Below, one piece after another: positions 6,850 through 12,015 of a stretch of 12,015 nucleotides of DNA. A program made the position numbers and the translations under genes. Each line of letters starts with the position of its first letter. Position 1 is the stretch's first letter. The notes beneath the pieces were generated by a model that made no database searches, was not told the origin of the DNA, and worked only from the letters and a program-made list of their open reading frames with translations. The stretch comes from an uncultured Butyricicoccus sp. GTDB taxonomy: Bacteria; Bacillota; Clostridia; Oscillospirales; Butyricicoccaceae. The stretch spans positions 1-12,015 of the forward strand of contig CAJUDU010000068.1 in NCBI GenBank assembly GCA_910584935.1, read 5' to 3'.

Positions 6850-7064
6850 CCCAACGCCTCCTTCCAAGGTGGCAAGGTACTGGATGCCTGCCGGACATCA
6901 TCCAAATCGGGAAGGGTTAGCTGGATTCCAGCAGGGAAACTATAGATATTCCGATGTGTAGGATTGGCGGCAATCAAGCTGTCTGTATGTGTTGTGCTGC
7001 CAAGTTGACTGTACGCGATACTGTCCCACATATCACCTTGCACTGTAGTATAAATCCTGCTCAT
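6846..7064 (-). CDS. X: Tail protein X (LysM-type, P2 gpX-like)
   Basis: A 72-residue LysM-type protein of the phage tail protein X family: YTTVQGDMWDSIAYSQLGS, then IAANPTHRNIYSFPAGIQLT and LPDL. LysM modules bind peptidoglycan; in P2-like tails the small X protein is thought to help attach the hub to the tube tip, although its exact role is not settled. The ATG at 7062-7064 overlaps the tape measure stop by ATGA, with GGAGG about 11 bases upstream, a little far for best use, so coupling to the tape measure is likely. The end overlaps the D start by ATGA. Length is normal. Confidence 0.9.
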   Translation of the reverse strand: MSRIYTTVQGDMWDSIAYSQLGSTTHTDSLIAANPTHRNIYSFPAGIQLTLPDLDDVRQASSTLPPWKEALG

Positions 7065-10000
7065 ATGTAAGTGTTCCTCCTTGCTGCAATCCGTTCTTCC
7101 GCCATTGCTTCATGTAGCATATCCATCATTTCATCCCGGAAATCATACAGCCTGTCCACAGTTTCAGGTGTTGCGTTGCCGTCAATGTGGATATCAAAAA
7201 TTACCGTAGGTGATGCGGATGCAGCGGGCGCATAGATTGCACTTTCCGCTTGGACAGGCGGATTGACATATGCTCCAATTGCTTCTATAACCTGCGGCGC
7301 AAATGCAGTAATTTGCATTTCCGGCATAGCTGCCGCCGCTGCAAAAGCCAGGGAAGTATCCGCTGGCAGAATAGCTTCACCACCATGCAGATTGATAAGT
7401 TCCGGACCTTGTTCGCCGACCCATGACCAACCCCGCGGAGCATCGGGAGTACCAGAAGCAAAACCATTTGCCCAGAAGTGTGTACCACCATCACCGGAAT
7501 TTGCACCTGCACCGATGGTGGAGTATGCGCTTGATATTGTAGATTTGACTGTGTTCAACTGGTTGATGGCTTCCCTTGCAAGTCTGGCATAAGCTTCGCG
7601 CACTGGACCTCGCATATCATCTGCCGCTTTAATAAAAGAATTGATGGTGCTTTCTGCGCTTGCTCTTGCTTCATTGCTAAGATTCATATCGGCAACTGTG
7701 CTTTTGAAACTTTCCAGCATCTCATTTACTCTTTCAGTAAATTGCGTTTTCAATTCGCCGACACTTTCGGATGTCGCTTTCTGTTCATTTTGCAGGGTCT
7801 TCCAGTTTTGCACAGCCTGCTTTAAGTCACTGTCTGTAGCGTTTGCCAGTCCGGCAATTGCCGCGATACCTTGTTCCCCTTCGTCGGTAAGGGAAGCAAC
7901 CATTTGGCGCAATCCGTCAATTTCTGCGCCACGTGCAATCAGGTTTTGCAGATTGGCGTTGTACCCCTGCCAGTATTTTGTCTGGCTTTCCATGGCATTG
8001 TTTAAGGTATCTACACTGATTGCGGCAGATTCTTTCACCTGATCCCACAAGTTATATTGTGCGGATATGCTTTCATAGGCTTCTGCGCAAGCTGTATCAT
8101 AAGCTTCTGTCAACGCTGCCATTTGGTCAGAAACATCAGCCGCGGCATTCCCAAGGTCAACAAGCTTTGCGGCGTCTTCTGCTGAAACTTCCCCGCCGCT
8201 CACTGCCTGAATCGTGAAAGCGTCCATAGCGTCTTTCAGTGCGGCAACTTTATCCGCAGCTTCGCTGGATGCCTGCTCACAATTTTTCACCGATTCGCTG
8301 TAGCTCATTACTGCGGCTTCTGCATTGCTGACTTCATATTCGGCACGATCAAGTTCATCCATCAGCTTTTGATATTCCACATAGGAATTATCATCGTATG
8401 CGTTTAGTTCATGGATTTTTTTCTCTGTGTCCGCGCGTTTTTTCCGGGCGCGCTCCAGCGCATTTTCAGCCATTGAGAGTTCAACGCGATTTTTAACAAG
8501 CTCTTTTTCAACATCTGACTGTGTTTTCAGTCCTTCGTTGTAAGCGTCCTGATATGCCCGCTGCTGCGCATCTTGTTTCATCGCGTTGATGTGTTCACGC
8601 AGCGCTTGTGTACCGCCTTCGATGCTGTTGGTTTCCAGGTCGATATACTCTGCCAGTTCCGGCACTGTATCACAAAGCATCGTAAGGGTGGTATGATATT
8701 TTTCTTTTTCATCAGCAGTATGCCGGGTTGCTGTGCCAAGCCCATCCAGCACATCAATATACTTTTCAGCCATATTTGCTGATGCAAGTGTTTTGGACAT
8801 GGATTCGGCGAAAGTGTTTTCCGCTGCCCGGAACGCATCATTCATACCGCGTGCAGCTTCGGTAAGTTCCTGTACCGGCGGCACAGCTTCATTGGAAGCG
8901 GATACAATTGCAGTAAGCCCTGCAACCAAGGCAGAGATCCCCGCAACACCTGCCAGAACAGGCCCTGCTGCTGCAAGGGACGCCAGCAACGGAGCTTGTT
9001 TCAGGGCAATTAAAGCTTTTCGACCTGCTACCAAAAGTGCAAGCACGCCTGTCGCTGCCGTAAGTGCCGCCGTCCCAGCACCGATTGCTTTAACAAGCGC
9101 AGGATTTTTGTCAATAAATTTGCCAATTCCGCTGAAAATATCTGCACCAAGGGAATAGACTTTACGCATAGCAGGAGTGAATTTTCCGCCAATGCTGAGT
9201 GTAAGTCCTTCCCACGCGGATTTCATTAAGGTCAAATCGCCGTTGACGTTATCCAGCTTGATTTCTGCCATAGCTTCCGCAGCACCTGCACAATTGTAAA
9301 TGCTGTCTGTCAGGGAAGCGTAATCTTCATCGGTGGCATTCAAAATTGCAAGCAGTCCATTGTAACCACGCTGCCCGGCAAGCGTCATGGCATTATTGAC
9401 CTTTTCCGATTCGGTCATCTGATCAAAATAACCGCGCAGTTCATTGATGGTGCTGCCAAAACTTTTCATGGTGCCATCTGCGCGAATGGCTTTAAATTCG
9501 TATTCACCAAAAGCCTCGCTGGTCAGTGTTGCGCCTTCCAGCAAACCATTGAACATATTTTTCAGTGCAGTGCCTGCGATGCTGCCTTTTACGCCAGCGT
9601 TCGCCATTAGCCCAACCGCAATGGACACATCTTCAATGGAATAACTGAGTGCGCCAGCAATAGACGCCGATTGTTTGAATGTTTCGCCCATGATTGAAAC
9701 GCTGGTATTAGAGTTGGTTGCAGTTGCCGCAAGTACATCAGCAAAATGGGAAGTATCTGCCGCAGCTAAGCCAAATGCGGTTAAACTATCCGTTACAATA
9801 TCAGAAACTGTTGCTAAATCGCCGCCGTCTGCCGCGGTCAGGTTCATAACACCATCCATGCCAGCCATCATTTCAGCAGCATCCCAACCTGCCATTGCCA
9901 TATACCCCATGGCTTCCGCGCTTTGTTGGGCTGTGAATTTGGTGGTTGCGCCCAGTTCTTTTGCCTGTGCGGTTAATGCCGCCATTTCTGTCGCTGTGGA

Positions 10001-10690
10001 GCCAGATAACGCTTCCACATTGGACATAGCTTCCTCGAAATCGCCGGCAATTGTGACGCATTCCATATACCCGCTATAAATTCCATGAAGTGCTGTGGCA
10101 AGACCGGCGGCGGCAATTGCGCTTGCCGCTGCGTCAAAAGCCACGGTAGTTGTTTCGCCAAAACTTTGCGCGCTCTGTGCGACTTGCTCCTGCCGCCCGC
10201 GTAAAGTTTCTAACTGACTGCTTAGCCGTGCGCTTTCGCTTGCAAGCTGATTGGTATTTACGCCAGCTTGCTGAAGCCTTGTGCCTGTTTCGCCCAAACG
10301 CTGCTGCTGGCGTTCTAACGCCGTGTTGGTGCCTGCGATACGCTGTTGTAACTGCAATTCTTTCTGTTCCAGCGCTGCCTTTTGACGTTCCAGCGCGGCG
10401 GTAGATTTCCCTGCCGCCTGCGTTTCTTGTATCTGCTGTTGTAGAAAACTTTTCTGCTGTGAAAGTTTTGCCTGCTGCTGTTCCAGATTGGCAAGTTTCT
10501 GCCTTGTCGCTTCTACTGCGCCTTGTTGTTTCTGCCAGGCGGATATATCAGATTGCGCACGGTTTAATGTTTGGATTTCCTTGCCCAGACGTGAAAATTC
10601 AGCCTGGGCTTTGGAAAATGTACCGCTAAACGCACTGTTTGCTTGCGCGCTCAGCCGAAACTCCATTTCATAGGTTTTTCCTTTGCTCAA
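7061..10690 (-). CDS. T: Tail tape measure protein (TTG start)
   Basis: The 1209-residue ruler that sets tail length and passes through the tube lumen during DNA ejection. Residues 22-175 form a glutamine-rich coiled coil. About 215-425 match the TP901-type tape measure core (EEAMSNVEALSG, ELGATTKFTAQQSAEAMGYM, GVKGSIAGTALKNMF). A hydrophobic block covers about 530-598, and a charged coiled coil about 700-825. Near the C-terminus is the common tape measure motif ANGFASGTPDAPRGWSWVGE plus GPELINLHGGEAIL (about 1074-1108). The start is the TTG at 10688-10690: AGGAGGG lies 8 bases upstream and no in-frame ATG has a comparable site until residue 9. The TTG overlaps the TGA of the frameshifted E+E' product (TTGA), pointing to coupling. 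By the usual 0.15 nm per residue the tail would be roughly 180 nm. Confidence 0.93.
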   Translation of the reverse strand: MSKGKTYEMEFRLSAQANSAFSGTFSKAQAEFSRLGKEIQTLNRAQSDISAWQKQQGAVEATRQKLANLEQQQAKLSQQKSFLQQQIQETQAAGKSTAALERQKAALEQKELQLQQRIAGTNTALERQQQRLGETGTRLQQAGVNTNQLASESARLSSQLETLRGRQEQVAQSAQSFGETTTVAFDAAASAIAAAGLATALHGIYSGYMECVTIAGDFEEAMSNVEALSGSTATEMAALTAQAKELGATTKFTAQQSAEAMGYMAMAGWDAAEMMAGMDGVMNLTAADGGDLATVSDIVTDSLTAFGLAAADTSHFADVLAATATNSNTSVSIMGETFKQSASIAGALSYSIEDVSIAVGLMANAGVKGSIAGTALKNMFNGLLEGATLTSEAFGEYEFKAIRADGTMKSFGSTINELRGYFDQMTESEKVNNAMTLAGQRGYNGLLAILNATDEDYASLTDSIYNCAGAAEAMAEIKLDNVNGDLTLMKSAWEGLTLSIGGKFTPAMRKVYSLGADIFSGIGKFIDKNPALVKAIGAGTAALTAATGVLALLVAGRKALIALKQAPLLASLAAAGPVLAGVAGISALVAGLTAIVSASNEAVPPVQELTEAARGMNDAFRAAENTFAESMSKTLASANMAEKYIDVLDGLGTATRHTADEKEKYHTTLTMLCDTVPELAEYIDLETNSIEGGTQALREHINAMKQDAQQRAYQDAYNEGLKTQSDVEKELVKNRVELSMAENALERARKKRADTEKKIHELNAYDDNSYVEYQKLMDELDRAEYEVSNAEAAVMSYSESVKNCEQASSEAADKVAALKDAMDAFTIQAVSGGEVSAEDAAKLVDLGNAAADVSDQMAALTEAYDTACAEAYESISAQYNLWDQVKESAAISVDTLNNAMESQTKYWQGYNANLQNLIARGAEIDGLRQMVASLTDEGEQGIAAIAGLANATDSDLKQAVQNWKTLQNEQKATSESVGELKTQFTERVNEMLESFKSTVADMNLSNEARASAESTINSFIKAADDMRGPVREAYARLAREAINQLNTVKSTISSAYSTIGAGANSGDGGTHFWANGFASGTPDAPRGWSWVGEQGPELINLHGGEAILPADTSLAFAAAAAMPEMQITAFAPQVIEAIGAYVNPPVQAESAIYAPAASASPTVIFDIHIDGNATPETVDRLYDFRDEMMDMLHEAMAEERIAARRNTYI

Positions 10691-11231
10691 CGCACTCGCC
10701 CTCCTTTGTTTGTTGTCTGCGGTCTGGTTTCTTCCCGAACAACTTCATTGTTTGTCTGGATATATGCGTTTAGTTCAGCCAAAGAGAGTGATTCCCAAAA
10801 TGGAATCGGAGTATTGCAGTTCCTCGCCAGAATCATGCACTGTTTGCGGAGCCATGATGCTGTGACATTCAGCGCTCCGACAGCAGCAAAAAATCCTTTG
10901 TCCTGCGCAGGATTGCATTTACCTCAAGCAGCGGCATTGCATACAACAATGTCATATCAATTTTTTCTTCGCAGGCACGCAAAGCAACCCGCGCCTGATA
11001 TTCGCCGGATAATGCCGGTACAGGGGCGGGAATGCCCAACCGTGTCAATTCAGAGCCAACTGTCAGGAAATCACGCCCGTTCAGTTTGTTGAAATCAAAA
11101 TGCAGTGTTTCATAGGTTTTGCCCTCCCACGAAAACGGCTTTTTGAAATTGTGCGTGTAAGTGTAGACGCTTTCTTCCTCCTGATCCAGCGGGTCAACGA
11201 TGATAATTTCGCCATTGTTTGTGTTGTCCAT
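10687..11231 (-). CDS. E': Tail assembly chaperone E+E' (programmed -1 frameshift product)
   Basis: A predicted 181-residue fusion made when ribosomes slip back one base at the T TTT TTG heptamer at 10887-10893. The first 115 residues are those of E. Then 66 codons in the -1 frame follow, starting AAVGALNVTASWLRKQCM and passing FWESLSLAELNAYIQ before ending KGGRVR. This frame stays open across the whole region between E and the tape measure and stops at the TGA overlapping the tape measure TTG. Such extended chaperones (P2 gpE+E', lambda gpGT) coat the tape measure before tube polymerisation. It has no start codon with a ribosome binding site of its own, so frameshifting is the likely route. 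The heptamer matches the P2 type and is in the correct phase; efficiency cannot be judged from sequence. Confidence 0.85.
10699..10705 (-). promoter_or_regulatory. Ribosome binding site that fixes the TTG start of the tape measure
   Basis: AGGAGGG on the minus strand lies 8 bases before the TTG at 10688-10690. It sits inside the last codons of the E' frame, so ribosomes finishing E+E' would stop on top of it. Confidence 0.8.
10869..11231 (-). CDS. E: Tail assembly chaperone E (unshifted product)
   Basis: The 120-residue product of normal decoding, corresponding to P2 gpE, the short tail assembly chaperone made in excess over E+E'. It is acidic at the start (IIIVDPLDQEEESVYTYTHN), followed by FSWEGKTYETLHFDFNKLNG. 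This resembles tail assembly chaperones of Gram-positive phages, in which the tube-binding region comes first and a mostly helical part follows. The ATG at 11229-11231 has GAAGGG about six bases upstream; a TTG at 11249 would add six residues and is less likely. It ends five codons after the slippery site. It lies between the tube gene and the tape measure gene, the usual place for this chaperone. Confidence 0.83.
   Translation of the reverse strand: MDNTNNGEIIIVDPLDQEEESVYTYTHNFKKPFSWEGKTYETLHFDFNKLNGRDFLTVGSELTRLGIPAPVPALSGEYQARVALRACEEKIDMTLLYAMPLLEVNAILRRTKDFLLLSER
10887..10893 (-). promoter_or_regulatory. Slippery heptamer T TTT TTG for -1 frameshifting
   Basis: On the minus strand the E codons read GAT TTT TTG, placing X XXY YYZ in the right phase. 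Both tRNAs can re-pair on TTT TTT after moving back one base. A purine-rich AGGACAAAGGA directly upstream could act as an internal Shine-Dalgarno-like stimulator. A weak 5-bp stem (GCTGT/ACAGC) begins only two bases downstream. Whether either helps is unknown. Confidence 0.88.
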
Positions 11232-11270
11232 TAAAAACCCTTCTTTCAAAATATCCGGTTATTGTTGTTC

Positions 11271-11786
11271 TTACAGTCCTAAGCCCTTGCGGATGTCCGC
11301 CCAATAATCCACGCCGCCTACGCTGAAAATCTGGTTAAACGGGTCAATCTCCCAAAGTGAGTTCCCATTTTCAAATGCGGCATAATAATAGACATTAAAT
11401 TCGCCAGACGCATCTGCGGCAGTAACTGGGGCGATTGTGCCTGGCGACATCTTTTTGGGCAGCACAGTCATGACGTGTTTTTGTTTTGTGAAACCCAGTT
11501 CAACTTCACTTGTGTCCCAATACTGCTCAACCGCCCGCAAATCAATGTGATGTTTTTTCGGGACAAGCAGTTTTGACGCTGCGCCAGTAACGCTCAAAAA
11601 CTGTAAATTCAATGTCATAACATCAATCATACCAGCCAGCGGGGTTTCGATGTTGCCCATCATGCCCGCGCCAGTAATAGTAGATGTCAGATACGAAATG
11701 TCCGGCAGTGTTGCTTTGGCAATGCCAAGCAGATCTATGCCGTCTTCATAGACTTCAAACGAAATATAAGCTTGTGGTCTGTTCAT
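11271..11786 (-). CDS. FII: Major tail tube protein (P2 FII-like)
   Basis: A 171-residue tube protein that stacks as hexamer rings inside the sheath to form the DNA channel. Sequence features fit the phage major tail tube family: KATLPDISYLTSTITGAGMM near the start, then a PLAGMIDVMTLNLQFL strand pair, a GFTKQKHVMTVLPKKMSPGT segment, and a C-terminal EIDPFNQIFSVGGVDYWADI that is close to the P2 FII-type ending (an ID-x-x-N element before the final strand). The ATG at 11784-11786 follows AAGGAGCAGCCA. It sits 17 bases after the sheath gene and before the chaperone gene, as in P2. Length is normal. Confidence 0.9.
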   Translation of the reverse strand: MNRPQAYISFEVYEDGIDLLGIAKATLPDISYLTSTITGAGMMGNIETPLAGMIDVMTLNLQFLSVTGAASKLLVPKKHHIDLRAVEQYWDTSEVELGFTKQKHVMTVLPKKMSPGTIAPVTAADASGEFNVYYYAAFENGNSLWEIDPFNQIFSVGGVDYWADIRKGLGL

Positions 11787-11803
11787 TGGCTGCTCCTTTC
11801 TCG

Positions 11804-12015
11804 TTACGCAAATGCCGCCGCGACATAGTCTGCGTCATATTCAAGTGTGAAATCACATTGCTGCATCGGGCTTGGTGGCGTCATATAAATATGGACGCGG
11901 ATAATCCCTGCCATCAAGTCTGTTGTCGGGTTTTCGTCGCTGATGATTTCCGCGCGTGCGCCCAGCAGATATCCGGAACCAACCAAGCCATTGAGCCAGA
12001 TGTTGCAGGTATCCA
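11804..12015 (-). CDS. FI: Tail sheath protein (P2 FI-like), C-terminal end only
   Basis: The last 69 residues of a contractile tail sheath protein; the start lies beyond position 12015. The visible part reads DTCNIWLNGLVGSGYLLGAR, then EIISDENPTTDLMAGIIRV and HIYMTPPSPMQQCDFTLEYD. The ENPT, G-x-I-x-x-x-I and PP-x-P blocks and the closing LEYD strand are typical of the C-terminal domain that locks sheath subunits together. The frame is open to the window edge, and no start with a ribosome binding site is seen inside, so this is a partial gene rather than a small one. It confirms the contractile (myovirus or tailocin) nature of the tail. Confidence 0.88.
   Translation of the reverse strand, partial: DTCNIWLNGLVGSGYLLGARAEIISDENPTTDLMAGIIRVHIYMTPPSPMQQCDFTLEYDADYVAAAFA

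Noticed and set aside
8733..10079. Several plus-strand open frames (for example 8733-9158 and 9675-10079)
   Set aside because: They are antisense to the tape measure core, and their alanine/serine/proline-rich translations mirror its alanine-rich codons; no start signals or families were seen.
10859..10884. GCTGT/ACAGC stem as a frameshift-stimulating hairpin
   Set aside because: It is only 5 bp with a 16-base loop and begins two bases after the heptamer, closer than the usual spacer, so it is too weak to annotate separately.
10643..11092. A plus-strand open frame of 149 codons across the E/E' region
   Set aside because: The minus strand here is explained by E and the frameshifted E'. The plus-strand frame has no ribosome binding site or domain.
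1..12015. tRNA genes, promoters, integrase or attachment sites
   Set aside because: Genes are nearly contiguous; no cloverleaf, no convincing -35/-10 pair in the short gaps and no integrase-like protein were seen on either strand.

Overview
The window is part of the late (structural) region of a temperate phage or prophage with a contractile, P2-type (myovirus) tail. All convincing genes lie on the minus strand, so the operon reads from position 12015 down to 1. Strong AGGAGG-type ribosome binding sites, moderate base composition and Gram-positive-style tail proteins suggest a host in the Bacillota (Clostridia, perhaps Oscillospiraceae/Ruminococcaceae). The host is an inference from style only. 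No capsid, packaging, integrase or lysogeny gene is visible, so an intact phage, a prophage remnant and a tailocin cannot be told apart.

In transcription order the layout is: the C-terminal end of the tail sheath (FI-like, cut by the window edge); tail tube (FII-like); tail assembly chaperone E with a programmed -1 frameshift to E+E'; a 1209-residue tape measure (T-like); tail protein X (LysM); hub protein D carrying an inserted SH3b domain; a very short 72-residue V-like OB-fold protein; a U-like tail terminator; baseplate wedge proteins W, J and I; a large tail fibre (H-like) with four Ig/MBG-type repeats; a small protein with two carbohydrate-binding-like modules at its C-terminus; and the first 29 residues of a probable holin. 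The genes are packed with stop/start overlaps or gaps under 75 bases. No internal promoter or convincing terminator was seen, so they probably form one long polycistronic unit. No stretch over 300 bases lacks a gene.

Together the genes encode the sheath and tube, the chaperones and ruler that set tube length, the hub/spike/wedge baseplate, the host-recognition fibre and the start of the lysis cassette. The least routine points are: (1) an in-phase T TTT TTG slippery heptamer near the end of E that opens a 66-codon extension reaching exactly to the TTG start of the tape measure; (2) an SH3b domain inserted in D; (3) a V-like protein reduced to a bare OB fold, with no spike helix or metal-binding tip visible; (4) recent 219-bp tandem duplication in the fibre gene; and (5) a carbohydrate-binding accessory protein where P2 keeps its fibre chaperone. 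No wholly new system was found; these are variations on a known machine.
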